From assembly GCF_013410955.1 (NCBI RefSeq), contig NZ_JACCCG010000001.1, positions 417,605-481,604 on the forward strand: a DNA stretch of 64,000 bases, written 5' to 3'. The position numbers and the translations under genes are program-made. This document shows, piece by piece, positions 1 to 8,150 of this stretch (position 1 is its first letter; every line of letters starts with the position of its first letter). Below the pieces are notes generated by a model. That model was not told the origin of the DNA. It saw nothing but the letters and a program-made list of their open reading frames with translations, and ran no database searches. The stretch comes from Microbacterium sp. AK009 (GTDB lineage Bacteria > Actinomycetota > Actinomycetes > Actinomycetales > Microbacteriaceae).

Positions 1-342
1 GGTTCCTTCGCCTGAGCCGGTTCCTTCGCCTGAGCCGGTTCCTTCGCCTGAGCCGGTTCCTTCGCCTGAGCCGGTTCCTTCGCCTGAGCCGGTTCCCTCG
101 CCTGAGCCGGTTCCCTCGCCTGAGCCGGTTCCCTCGCCTGAGCCGGTTCCTTCGCCTGAGCCGGTTCCTTCGCCTGAGCCGGTTCCCTCGCCTGAGCCGG
201 TTCCTTCGCCTGAGCCGGTTCCCTCGCCTGAGCCGGTTCCCTCGCCTGAGCCGGTTCCTTCGCCTGAGCCGGTTCCTTCGCCTGAGCCGGTTCCTTCGCC
301 TGAGCCGGTTCCTTCGCCTGAGCCGGTTCCTTCGCCTGAGCC
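1..342 (-). repeat. 19 tandem copies of an 18-bp coding repeat (GSGEGT)
   Basis: Nineteen exact-length 18-bp units fill bases 1-342 and continue beyond the window edge. On the minus strand each reads GSGEGT. The only variation is one base: 13 units use GAA and 6 use GAG for glutamate, so every difference is synonymous. The array lies inside the Hsp70-like gene. Confidence 0.97.
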
Positions 343-2115
343 GGTTCCCGTCCCAGTCCCAGGTGCTCCGCCCGTCCCGGTCCCAGGCGTTCCGCCAGTT
401 CCTGTTCCAGGTGTTCCGCCGGTGCCGCTGGAGCTCCCACCGCCCGGCGTGTTACCGCCGCCATCGCTGGTCTGCGTGGGCTTCGGCGACGAGGGCTTCC
501 CTGACGTCGGTGATTGGCTCGCTGCGGGCGCCGTCGGCGGGCGGGTCGCGGCATTGCGCTCGGCAGCCTGCTTGCGCTGATTGGTCGCCTTGGCCTTCGG
601 CTTGGACTGGCTCGAGCCGCGGTCCTGCTTGGCCTGGGGTGCCTGGGGCACCGGGCCTACGGCGACAGGGTCGGAGGTCGGGAGATCTCCGTCAGCCGCC
701 GGCGACGGCGTGAGCTCAACGTCCGCCCACTCCCGCAGGTTCTCGGTCGACCCGGTGGAGTCGAAGGTGCCCGCTCCGAGCCCGCCCGCGCTGGCGAAGA
801 CCAGGCCCGTCGCAATGACGAGGGCGCCGGCTCCGGCCGCGGCGACGGCAGGCACGCGCTGGTACCAGCGGCGCGCCGCCTTCTGCTCCGCACGGCCGGC
901 GGCGGGGTCGAACACGGCGAGGTCGGTCGTGGCGGCAGCCGCGGCATCCGTCGTCGCCAGGGCACCTGCCGCAGCCGCGGCACCGACCGGGACGAGGGCC
1001 AGCGAGGCGACCGACTCGTCGGCGGTGACCGGCACGAGCGCGCGGGCCGCGCCCAGGGCGATGGATGACTTCGGGTCGGCGTCGATCGCGATCGGCCGGT
1101 CGAGCCGCTCGGACAGACGCTCGGCGACCAGTGGGATCCGTGAGGATCCGCCGATGAGAAGGATGCTCTCGAGGGCCTCGGGCTCGAGCCCGGCCGAGTC
1201 GAGCCCGTCCTCGAGGGTGTCGATCGTCCGCTCGACGGAGCCGTCGATCATCTCCTCGAACTCCTGGCGCGTGAGGCGCACGCTCGTCGCCCCGGAGGGG
1301 AGGAGCACCGGCACGGTGACGTCGGAGTCGAACGAAAGGGCTTCCTTGGCCTCCACGCACTCGCGGCGCAGCTGCGCCAGCGCGAGGCGGATGTCGGGAT
1401 CGGCGTCGTTGAGGTCGGCCTCCGCGACCCCCGACGAGCGCAGCACATGGCGGAAAACGGCATCGTCGAAGTCGGCGCCGCCGAGATTGTCGATGCCGAC
1501 CGGGATGCCGACGGGAGCGAACGAGCCGTCGGCGCTCTTGCGCAGGACGACGGAGTCGAAGGTGCCGCCACCGAGGTCGTAGACGGCGAGGGCCTGTCCG
1601 GCCTCCATGACGCGACCCGCCTCGTAGTGACGCGCGGCTGCTTCAGGCTCGGTGATGAGGTGGACGTCCTTGACGCCCAGCTTGTCGAGCGCCGACAGGA
1701 TGAGGCCGATCCGGTGGGGACCCCACGCGGTGGGGTGCGTGAGCATCACCGCGGCGGGGCGCGCGCCCTCGCGCTCGACGACGGCGTCGACGACAGCGGA
1801 CACGGTGTGCGCCCACAGCTTCTCGGCCGGGATCGACCGTCCGCCGGCGACCACCGGCACATCGTCGCCGATGCTGCGCTTGAACTCGCGCACGAGTCGC
1901 TCCGGCTGCGTGATGCCGCGACGTTCGGCGGCGTCTCCGATCAGCAGTTCGCCGTCATCGGCGACGAACACCACCGTGGCGGCGCTGTCGTTGCGGCGTC
2001 CTAACGGGAACGGTGCCGCGACGATGCTGCCGTCCGGCGCGGTGCGCGCCGTTGCCGCAGCGATCCGCGTCGTTCCGACGTCGATCCCCAGAAAATACGT
2101 AGCCCCAGTAGCCAA
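1..2115 (-). CDS. Membrane-anchored Hsp70-family ATPase, partial (C-terminus runs off the window)
   Basis: Open frame of 705 codons on the minus strand without a stop before base 1. Start TTG at 2115 is preceded by GGGGGAG eight bases upstream; the nearby ATG is out of frame. The N-terminus is an actin-fold Hsp70 nucleotide-binding domain: phosphate-1 loop GIDVGTT (residues 10-16), phosphate-2 loop DLGGGTFD (about 179), adenosine loop IGGSSRIP (about 319), ending near residue 360. No peptide-binding domain follows. A single hydrophobic helix lies at about 420-441, then a Lys/Gln/Pro/Ser-rich stretch and a Gly-Thr-Pro region, then at least 19 hexapeptide repeats GSGEGT. I infer a cytosolic ATPase domain tethered to the membrane with an extracytoplasmic acidic glycine-rich tail. 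It is divergent from groES. The client and role are unknown. Confidence 0.85.
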   Translation of the reverse strand, partial: MATGATYFLGIDVGTTRIAAATARTAPDGSIVAAPFPLGRRNDSAATVVFVADDGELLIGDAAERRGITQPERLVREFKRSIGDDVPVVAGGRSIPAEKLWAHTVSAVVDAVVEREGARPAAVMLTHPTAWGPHRIGLILSALDKLGVKDVHLITEPEAAARHYEAGRVMEAGQALAVYDLGGGTFDSVVLRKSADGSFAPVGIPVGIDNLGGADFDDAVFRHVLRSSGVAEADLNDADPDIRLALAQLRRECVEAKEALSFDSDVTVPVLLPSGATSVRLTRQEFEEMIDGSVERTIDTLEDGLDSAGLEPEALESILLIGGSSRIPLVAERLSERLDRPIAIDADPKSSIALGAARALVPVTADESVASLALVPVGAAAAAGALATTDAAAAATTDLAVFDPAAGRAEQKAARRWYQRVPAVAAAGAGALVIATGLVFASAGGLGAGTFDSTGSTENLREWADVELTPSPAADGDLPTSDPVAVGPVPQAPQAKQDRGSSQSKPKAKATNQRKQAAERNAATRPPTAPAASQSPTSGKPSSPKPTQTSDGGGNTPGGGSSSGTGGTPGTGTGGTPGTGTGGAPGTGTGTGSGEGTGSGEGTGSGEGTGSGEGTGSGEGTGSGEGTGSGEGTGSGEGTGSGEGTGSGEGTGSGEGTGSGEGTGSGEGTGSGEGTGSGEGTGSGEGTGSGEGTGSGEGTGSGEGT

Positions 2116-2325
2116 GTTCTCATCTCCCCCAAGAGAGTCGATTCCGGAACCTCCCCAGGTTCCGCCCCAATTCGACTCTGTATGCCGCGTTGCTCGTCAC
2201 TGAGTGGTCTCAGCTGTGAGAGCGGCGTCCCACCTCGGATGATACACACGTCTTCCGACGCGCGATAGGTCGTCCGGTGACCGTTTCCCCGTGTGTCGCG
2301 AACTGCTAGTGTGCCCGCTTCGAAT

Positions 2326-2352
2326 CTGGCACTCACGTTGCGGGAGTGCCAG
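2326..2352 (+). promoter_or_regulatory. CIRCE-like operator 1 (HrcA site)
   Basis: CTGGCACTC, 9 bases, GAGTGCCAG: a perfect 9-9-9 inverted repeat matching the CIRCE consensus (TTAGCACTC-N9-GAGTGCTAA) in the GCACTC/GAGTGC core. It overlaps the -35 region of the groES promoter. Confidence 0.85.
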
Positions 2353-2367
2353 CGGTTTGCCTACACT
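2338..2367 (+). promoter_or_regulatory. groES promoter
   Basis: TTGCGG (2338-2343), an 18-base spacer, then TACACT (2362-2367). The promoter is bracketed by the two CIRCE operators, as expected for HrcA repression of groES. Confidence 0.65.
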
Positions 2368-2370
2368 GGA

Positions 2371-2397
2371 TTAGCACTCTCAAGGTGTGGGTGCTAA
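2371..2397 (+). promoter_or_regulatory. CIRCE operator 2 (HrcA site)
   Basis: TTAGCACTC, 9 bases, GGGTGCTAA: one mismatch from the canonical CIRCE element. It lies just after the -10 box, over the predicted transcription start of groES. Confidence 0.92.
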
Positions 2398-2430
2398 CCA
2401 GTCTTCATCTCAAGAAAGAAGAGGTAGACC

Positions 2431-2739
2431 GTGACGGTTTCCACTCAGGTTTCCATCAAGCCGCTCGAGGACCGCATCGTCATCAAGCAGGTCGAGGCCG
2501 AGCAGACCACCTCGAGCGGTCTGGTCATTCCCGACACCGCCAAGGAGAAGCCCCAGGAGGGCGAGGTCGTGGCCGTGGGCCCCGGTCGCATCGACGACAA
2601 CGGCAACCGGATCCCGCTCGACGTCGCCGTCGGCGACCGCGTGATCTACTCCAAGTACGGCGGCACCGAGGTCAAGTTCGGCGCGGACGAGTTCCTCGTC
2701 CTCTCCGCTCGCGACGTGCTGGCGGTCGTCGTCCGCTGA
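2431..2739 (+). CDS. groES: Co-chaperonin GroES (Cpn10)
   Basis: 102-residue cap protein of the GroEL chaperonin, acting in the cytosol. The family hallmark is clear from the N-terminus ([11 protein letters not shown]) through VVAVGPGR to [10 protein letters not shown] and the C-terminal [13 protein letters not shown]. The GTG start at 2431 follows a purine-rich SD (AAGAAGAGG). Length is normal for the family. Two CIRCE sites around the promoter indicate heat-shock control by HrcA. A terminator follows immediately and the next gene is unrelated, so no groEL is cotranscribed here. Confidence 0.97.
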   Translation: MTVSTQVSIKPLEDRIVIKQVEAEQTTSSGLVIPDTAKEKPQEGEVVAVGPGRIDDNGNRIPLDVAVGDRVIYSKYGGTEVKFGADEFLVLSARDVLAVVVR

Positions 2740-2760
2740 TTCGTCCAGCGACACACTCCA

Positions 2761-2792
2761 CGGGGGTCGGATGCTCAGGCATCCGGCCCCCG
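2761..2792 (+). terminator. Rho-independent-type terminator after groES
   Basis: 14-bp stem (2761-2774 with 2779-2792, one G-T pair) and a TCAG loop, followed by CGTTTCG with a short T run. It sits 21 bases after the groES stop. Confidence 0.8.
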
Positions 2793-2914
2793 TTTCGCGT
2801 GCCCGAGCGAGGATCGCGCGACGGATGCAAGATCGGTGGGGCGCGTGTGCCCGCATGAGGCGGAACAGGCCACGGATGAGCGATCGGCCCGACATCCGTC
2901 GCGCCTCGCGCGCG

Positions 2915-2920
2915 TAGGCT
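2915..2920 (+). promoter_or_regulatory. -10 box TAGGCT of a probable leaderless rarD transcript
   Basis: TAGGCT ends six bases before the GTG at 2927 and there is no SD, so transcription probably starts at or next to the start codon. Confidence 0.5.
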
Positions 2921-2926
2921 GAGCCG

Positions 2927-3889
2927 GTGACGCGCGAGACGACCGAGACGACCGGGAAAGCCGCGCCGCACGCGGACGCGGCGCGCGAACGCACCCTCGG
3001 CGCCGTGTACGCGCTGGCGGCCTACCTCATCTGGGGTTTCCTGCCCCTCTACTTCCTCCTGCTCGAGCCGACGGGCGCGATCGAGGTCGTCGCCTGGCGG
3101 ATCGTGCTGTCCCTGCTGTTCTGCGCGCTGCTGCTCGCGATCACGCGCGGGTGGGGGAAGTTCCTCGTCATCCTGCGCACACGCCGGCTGCTGCTGTGGA
3201 CGGCGGTCGCCGGCATCCTCATCTACATCAACTGGCAGGTCTTCCTCATCGCAGCCCTCACCGGGCACGTGATCGAGACGAGCCTGGGCTACTTCATCAA
3301 TCCCATCGTCACCGTGCTGCTGGGCGTCGTGGTGCTGCGCGAACGGCTGCGGATCACGCAGTGGATCGCCCTCGCGATCGCCGCCGTCGCCTGCATCGTG
3401 ATCGCCGTCGGCTACGGCGCCTTTCCGTGGATCGCGCTGTCGCTGGCGTTCTCGTTCGGTCTCTACGGCCTGGTCAAGAAGCAGATCGGGCCGTCCGTCG
3501 ACGCGGTGAGCGGCCTGACGCTGGAGACGCTGTGGCTCACGCCTGTCGCCATCGTCGTTCTCACGACCGTCGGCGTCACCACGGGCATCACGATGGGCAC
3601 CGCGGGCGTCTGGCACGCCGTGCTGCTGTCGCTCGCGGGCGTCGTGACCGCCACCCCGCTCCTCTTCTTCGCCGCCGGCGCGCGGCGGGTTCCGCTCAGC
3701 CTCATCGGGCTGCTGCAGTTCGTCGCGCCCATCCTGCAGTTCCTCACCGGGGCCTTCCTCCTCGGCGAGCCGATGCCTCTCGAGCGGTGGATCGGCTTTA
3801 GCCTCGTCTGGATCGCTCTCGTCGTGCTGACCGTCGATTCGATCCGTCACGCCCGGCGCGGGGTGTCGGATGTCGGCGCGGTGACCTGA
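2927..3889 (+). CDS. rarD: RarD-type EamA/DMT transporter
   Basis: 320-residue polytopic inner-membrane protein with about ten hydrophobic helices and a short polar N-terminus. The start of the first helix (YALAAYLIWGFLPLYF), the segment TSLGYFINPIVTVLLG, and WIALAIAAVAC match the RarD subfamily of drug/metabolite exporters. The family's substrate is not firmly established; chloramphenicol sensitivity was the original phenotype. The GTG start lies six bases after a TAGGCT box, suggesting a leaderless message. It converges with the NAD(P)-binding gene, leaving only three bases between the two stop codons. Confidence 0.88.
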   Translation: MTRETTETTGKAAPHADAARERTLGAVYALAAYLIWGFLPLYFLLLEPTGAIEVVAWRIVLSLLFCALLLAITRGWGKFLVILRTRRLLLWTAVAGILIYINWQVFLIAALTGHVIETSLGYFINPIVTVLLGVVVLRERLRITQWIALAIAAVACIVIAVGYGAFPWIALSLAFSFGLYGLVKKQIGPSVDAVSGLTLETLWLTPVAIVVLTTVGVTTGITMGTAGVWHAVLLSLAGVVTATPLLFFAAGARRVPLSLIGLLQFVAPILQFLTGAFLLGEPMPLERWIGFSLVWIALVVLTVDSIRHARRGVSDVGAVT

Positions 3890-3892
3890 GGG

Positions 3893-4642
3893 TCAGGCGA
3901 GCCACTCGCCGAGCCGCGTCGGCGCGATCCACGCGTCGTCGCCCGGGAGCAGCTCATCACGCTCGATGACCGCGCCGAAGTAGAGCGCACCCGGGTCGGC
4001 GACGACGGTCCGGCCGTCGCCGGTGGCCGCAAGGCAGCGCGAGACGAAGTCGGCGAGGGGCATGATGTCCGGCCCCGCGATCTCGGCGGCGCCACCGGAG
4101 GGCGCCTCGTCTGCGAGACCCGCGAGCACCGCCGCGACATCATCGCCCGCGATCGGCTGCACCTCAGCGTCGGCGACGCGCGCGTCATCCGTCCCTCCGG
4201 TGCGCGCCTGCGCGCCGATCTGCGCACCGAACTCGAAGAACTGCGTCGCCCGCACGATCGAGAAGGGCACCCCCGAGTCGCGCAGGATCGCCTCGCCGTG
4301 AGCCTTTGCCCGGTAGAAGGGGATCGACTGAGGGACGCGCTCGGTCCCCACCGCCGACAGGGCGACATGATGGATGACGCCCGCCCGCGTCTCCGCGCCG
4401 GCGAGGTTGCGCGCGGCGCGGTCGAAGTGCCGCGAGACCGCGTCGGGGTCGTAGGTGCGGGGCTTGGACACATCGATCACGACGGATGACCCGGCGAGGG
4501 CGTCGTCCAGACCCTCACCCGTGACGAGGTCGACCCCGGTGGAGGGAGAGGCCGCGCGAGCCTCGTGCCCCGCGCTCCGCAGCCGCGCCATGACCTTGCC
4601 TCCGATGAGCCCGGTGCCGCCGACGACCGTGATGCGTGCCAC
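3893..4642 (-). CDS. NmrA-like / atypical SDR NAD(P)-binding protein
   Basis: About 249 residues. An N-terminal Rossmann motif VVGGTGLIGG directly follows the start; the later PFYRAKAHGE and a catalytic-like tail resemble NmrA/atypical short-chain dehydrogenases that act as redox sensors or nucleotide-sugar type oxidoreductases. GTG at 4642 is preferred because GGTGGAGG lies nine bases upstream; ATG at 4651 would abut the SD. No classical Tyr-X3-Lys active-site pair is obvious apart from Y-RAK. The gene is divergent from the importer binding-protein gene, with no obvious functional link. Substrate unknown. Confidence 0.8.
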   Translation of the reverse strand: MARITVVGGTGLIGGKVMARLRSAGHEARAASPSTGVDLVTGEGLDDALAGSSVVIDVSKPRTYDPDAVSRHFDRAARNLAGAETRAGVIHHVALSAVGTERVPQSIPFYRAKAHGEAILRDSGVPFSIVRATQFFEFGAQIGAQARTGGTDDARVADAEVQPIAGDDVAAVLAGLADEAPSGGAAEIAGPDIMPLADFVSRCLAATGDGRTVVADPGALYFGAVIERDELLPGDDAWIAPTRLGEWLA

Positions 4643-4828
4643 GGGTGTCATCCTCCACCCTGATGCGCGATTCGCGCCTTCTTTCTGCACAGTGCCGCGC
4701 CGCCCCTGCGCAAGCGTTACAGATCGTTAACGAACGGCAACATTGGCGAGACTCGTTCCCGATTAGGTTTATCCCACTGGAAGCGGCTTTCCCGAGCCGT
4801 TTCGCACCCTTACACAGCAAGGAGCAAC

Positions 4829-6118
4829 ATGAGCGTCTTCACTCGCTCGCGCAAGCGCACCGTCCTCGGTGCCGTCGCGCTCGCAGGCGCCAGCGCCCTC
4901 GTCCTCGCCGGATGTTCCGGCGGCGGCGGCGACACCGGTGGTGGCGACAGCGCAGAGCCGTCGGCCGCGGCCCCCGGCGAAGAACTCGCCCTCAAGATCG
5001 GCACCGCGCTGCCGCAGACCGGCAACCTCGCCTTCCTCGGCCCGCCGGAAGAAGCCGGTGTGGGCTATGCCGCGTCGCAGATCAACGAGGTCTCCGACGA
5101 GACTGGTCTCTCGATCGACGTCGTGTACGGCGACTCGGGCGACACCGACAACAAGGCGTACGAGACCGAGATCCCCCGCCTCCTCGGCGAGGATGTCTCG
5201 GCCATCATCGGCGCCGCCTCGTCGGGCACCTCGCTGCAGTTCATCGACCAGGTCGTGGGAGCGGGCGTCATCCAGTTCTCGCCGGCCAACACCTCCGACG
5301 CGTTCACCACCTACGACGACAACGGGCTCTACTTCCGCACCGCGCCGTCGGACGTGCTGCAGGGCGAGGTGCTCGGCAACCTCATCGCCGAGGACGGCAA
5401 CCAGACGCTCGGCATGATCGTCCTGAACGACTCCTACGGCACCGGCCTCGCCGGGTACGTGACGGAGGCGTTCGAGGCGGCCGGCGGCGAGGTCGTGGCC
5501 CAGCCGACGTACAACACCGGTGACACGAACTTCGACGCGCAGATCTCCGAGGTGCTCGCCGCCGACCCCGACGCGATCGCCCTGATCACGTTCGAAGAGG
5601 TCACGACGATCCTCCCGGGTCTGCTCGGCTCGTTCCCGGCCGACAAGCTGTACTTCGTCGACGGCAACCTGTCCGACTTCAGCGAGGAGCTCGAGCCCGG
5701 TGCCCTCACCGGCGCCAAGGGCACCCTGCCCGGCCTGTCCATCGACTCGATCGGTGACTTCACCGCGTCGCTCGACGAGTGGGTCGCGGCCGAGGGACTC
5801 CCCGAGCTCACCGAGTACAGCTACGCGGCCGAGTCGTTCGACGCGGTCGTCCTGCTGGCGCTCGCGTCGCTCGCGGCGGGTTCGACCGAGCCGGCTGACA
5901 TCGCCGAGAACCTCATCACCGTGTCCGGTGGCGAGGGCGAGGGCGAGAAGTGCACCAGCTACGCGGAGTGCGCCGACATCATCCTCGGTGGCGGCACGGC
6001 CGACTACGACGGCATCTCGGGTCCGATCACGTTCGACGAGGTCGGCGACCCGACCGAGGCGTCGATCGGCATCTACCAGTACGGCGAGGACAACACCTAC
6101 TCGGCGTACGAGGGCTGA
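4829..6118 (+). CDS. livK: ABC transporter substrate-binding lipoprotein, branched-chain amino-acid type
   Basis: 429-residue periplasmic-binding-protein type 1 lipoprotein. The signal peptide ends in a lipobox (ALVLAGC, Cys29), followed by a Gly/Ser/Glu linker. The mature part shows the two-lobed Leu/Ile/Val-binding fold (LKIGTALPQTGNLAFLGPPE; VYGDSGDTDN; IIGAASSGTS; FEEVTTILPGLLGSF). It should capture substrate at the outer face for the LivHMGF membrane complex encoded convergently downstream. The ATG has a strong SD (AAGGAG). A strong hairpin follows the stop. Substrate specificity within the family (amino acids, urea, amides) cannot be read from sequence. Confidence 0.9.
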   Translation: MSVFTRSRKRTVLGAVALAGASALVLAGCSGGGGDTGGGDSAEPSAAAPGEELALKIGTALPQTGNLAFLGPPEEAGVGYAASQINEVSDETGLSIDVVYGDSGDTDNKAYETEIPRLLGEDVSAIIGAASSGTSLQFIDQVVGAGVIQFSPANTSDAFTTYDDNGLYFRTAPSDVLQGEVLGNLIAEDGNQTLGMIVLNDSYGTGLAGYVTEAFEAAGGEVVAQPTYNTGDTNFDAQISEVLAADPDAIALITFEEVTTILPGLLGSFPADKLYFVDGNLSDFSEELEPGALTGAKGTLPGLSIDSIGDFTASLDEWVAAEGLPELTEYSYAAESFDAVVLLALASLAAGSTEPADIAENLITVSGGEGEGEKCTSYAECADIILGGGTADYDGISGPITFDEVGDPTEASIGIYQYGEDNTYSAYEG

Positions 6119-6134
6119 TTCAGCCTGATACGGC

Positions 6135-6169
6135 AGCGGGCCCCGGAGTCATCGACTCCGGGGCCCGCT
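6135..6169. terminator. Strong bidirectional terminator between livK and livF
   Basis: Perfect 16-bp stem (6135-6150 with 6154-6169), ATC loop, then CCTTGT. It lies between the convergent ends of the two transport units and could stop both. Confidence 0.85.
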
Positions 6170-6237
6170 CCTTGTGCGGTGGGGGGGGTCACGCGCTGCG
6201 CGCGGGGGTGAGCGTCGAGGGGGCGAGGATGGTCGCC

Positions 6238-6323
6238 CGTTTCGTCTCGTCGCTGCGCTCCTCGCTCAACGACCGGACGCATCCGCTGTCTCGGTCGTTG
6301 AGCGAGCGCAGCGACACGAAACG
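6238..6323. repeat. REP-like imperfect inverted repeat
   Basis: Left arm 6238-6275 and right arm 6292-6323 are near-inverse copies containing CGCTCAACGACCG / CGGTCGTTGAGCG, with a 16-base loop and small insertions in the left arm. The words GTCGTTGAGCGAGCGCAG and ACGAAACG look like a dispersed intergenic repeat; only this copy is in the window. Confidence 0.7.
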
Positions 6324-6375
6324 CCCGACCAGATGCGTCAACCTCGACCGGCGCGCCGCCGCGCGCGCCCGCGCG

Positions 6376-7134
6376 TCAGGCGCCGAGCGTCCCGAGGTAC
6401 AGCTCGGTGACCTTGGGGTCGTTCAGCAGCTCGCGGCCGGTGCCGGTGTAGGCGTCGCGTCCCTGGTCGAGCACGTAGCCGCGGTCGCAGATCTGCAGGC
6501 ACCGGCGTGCGTTCTGCTCGACCATGATGCAGGTGACGCCGGCCTTGTTGATCTCGGAGACGCGGATGAACGCCTCGTCCTGCCGCACGGGGGAGAGGCC
6601 GGCCGACGGCTCGTCGAGGAGCAGCACCTTCGGGTTCATCATCAGCGCGCGGCTCATCGCCACCATCTGGCGCTCACCGCCCGAGAGCGATCCGGCGCGC
6701 TGCTTGAGCCGCTTGCCGAGCTCGGAGAAGATGCCGGTGACGAACTCCAGACGCTCCTTGTAGGCGCTCGGGCGCTGATAGAGCCCCATCTGGAGGTTCT
6801 CCTCGATGGTGAGGCTCGGGAAGACGTTGTTCGTCTGGGGGATGAACCCCACCCCGCGCGCGACGAGCTTGTTCGCCTTCAGGCCCGTGATGTCGTCGCC
6901 CTCGAGCGTGACCGTGCCCTGACGGATGTTCACCTGCCCGAAGATCGCCTTCAGCAGGGTGGACTTTCCCGCACCGTTGGGCCCGATGATGCCGATGAGC
7001 TCGCCCTGGTGGGCGACCAGCGAGCACCCGTTGAGGATGTTCACGCCGGGGAGATAGCCGGCGTGGACGTCGTCGACGAAGACCACGGGGGTTCCGGTGG
7101 TCGTGGCGGCGCCGGTGTCGGTGGGGGTGCTCAC
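6376..7134 (-). CDS. livF: Branched-chain amino-acid type ABC transporter ATP-binding protein (LivF)
   Basis: 252-residue ATPase on the cytoplasmic face of the importer. Walker A GPNGAGKS, signature LSGGERQ, Walker B VLLLDEPSAGL and the switch His region (IMVEQNARR) are all present. LivF features include the short C-terminus ending in VTELYLG and FIPQTNNVFPSLTI. The GTG at 7134 overlaps the livG stop by four bases (GTGA), so translation is probably coupled. It is the last gene of a livH-livM-livG-livF operon. Confidence 0.93.
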   Translation of the reverse strand: MSTPTDTGAATTTGTPVVFVDDVHAGYLPGVNILNGCSLVAHQGELIGIIGPNGAGKSTLLKAIFGQVNIRQGTVTLEGDDITGLKANKLVARGVGFIPQTNNVFPSLTIEENLQMGLYQRPSAYKERLEFVTGIFSELGKRLKQRAGSLSGGERQMVAMSRALMMNPKVLLLDEPSAGLSPVRQDEAFIRVSEINKAGVTCIMVEQNARRCLQICDRGYVLDQGRDAYTGTGRELLNDPKVTELYLGTLGA

Positions 7135-8150
7135 TTCTGCTCCTCCTGCTGCTCTTCCTCGGCCAGGCCTTCCTCGACGAGGGTCTGCGCACTGTACGAC
7201 GCCGAGGCGGCGGCATCCGTCCCCGCATCCGCCTCGATGACGGGGATGCGGCCGGTGACGACACCGAGATCGAGCTCCTGGTGGGCACCGAGGTACGCGT
7301 CGATGACCGCGGGGTTCTTCATGACGGATGCCGGGTCGCCTTCGGCGACGATGCGTCCCTCGGCCATGACGACGACCCAGTCGGCGATGTGCCGGACCAT
7401 GTGCATGTCGTGCTCGACGAAGAGCACCGTCATGCCCTCGTCCTTCAGGTCGAGGATGTGGTCCAGGAGCGACTGGGTCAGCGCCGGGTTCACCCCGGCC
7501 ATCGGCTCGTCGAGCATGACCAGCGTCGGCTGCGTCATGAGAGCCCGGGCCATCTCGAGGAGCTTTCGCTGACCGCCCGAGAGGCTGGCTGCGAAGTCGG
7601 CCGACTTGGCGTCGAGCTTGAACTTCTTCAGCAGGCCCTCGGCGCGCTGCTCGATCTCGGCGTCCTGCTTGCGCCACAGCGGCGGGAAGAGCGAGGCCCA
7701 GAACTTCTCGCCGCGCTGCCCGGTGGCGCCGAGCTTCATGTTCTCCATGACCGTGAGGAGGCCGAGGGCCTTGGTCAGCTGGAAGGTGCGGACCAGCCCC
7801 ATGCGCGACACGCGGTAGGCGGGGATGCCGGAGAGGTTCTTCCCCTCGAAGCTCCACGAGCCCGTGTTGGGCTTGTCGAACCCGGTCAGCAGGTTGAACA
7901 GGGTGGTCTTGCCGGCACCGTTCGGCCCGATGAGCGCGGTGATCGCGCCCCGCGGGATCTCGAGGTGCTCGACGTCGACGGCGTTGACGCCGCCGAACGA
8001 GCGCTGCACGCCGTCGGCGACGAGGATCGGGTCGACCTTGGGCACCCCGGGCCGCACCTCGCCGACGTGGAGACCGGTGGTCTTCGCGCGTGGCGTCGGG
8101 GCGGCAGTGGGGTCGGGAGTGTTATCGGACAGCGGCTGGTTATCGGACAA
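7131..8150 (-). CDS. livG: Branched-chain amino-acid type ABC transporter ATP-binding protein (LivG)
   Basis: 339 residues, with an ABC ATPase core from about residue 45 (Walker A GPNGAGKT, RTFQLTKALGLLTVMEN, signature LSGGQRKL, Walker B VMLDEPMAGVNP). It is longer than typical LivG (about 255 residues): there is a roughly 40-residue N-terminal extension and a C-terminal acidic tail rich in Glu/Gln (EEEQQEEQ). The start is TTG at 8150 with AAGGAG seven bases upstream; it overlaps the end of livM by 11 bases. Confidence 0.92.
   Translation of the reverse strand: MSDNQPLSDNTPDPTAAPTPRAKTTGLHVGEVRPGVPKVDPILVADGVQRSFGGVNAVDVEHLEIPRGAITALIGPNGAGKTTLFNLLTGFDKPNTGSWSFEGKNLSGIPAYRVSRMGLVRTFQLTKALGLLTVMENMKLGATGQRGEKFWASLFPPLWRKQDAEIEQRAEGLLKKFKLDAKSADFAASLSGGQRKLLEMARALMTQPTLVMLDEPMAGVNPALTQSLLDHILDLKDEGMTVLFVEHDMHMVRHIADWVVVMAEGRIVAEGDPASVMKNPAVIDAYLGAHQELDLGVVTGRIPVIEADAGTDAAASASYSAQTLVEEGLAEEEQQEEQK

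Noticed and set aside
1-342. Tandem repeat resembling a CRISPR array or minisatellite
   Set aside because: Units are contiguous with no spacers, and the array lies in an open reading frame giving an unchanging hexapeptide.
2672-3850. Minus-strand open frame opposite rarD
   Set aside because: Highly charged low-complexity protein in the antisense frame of a clear membrane transporter.
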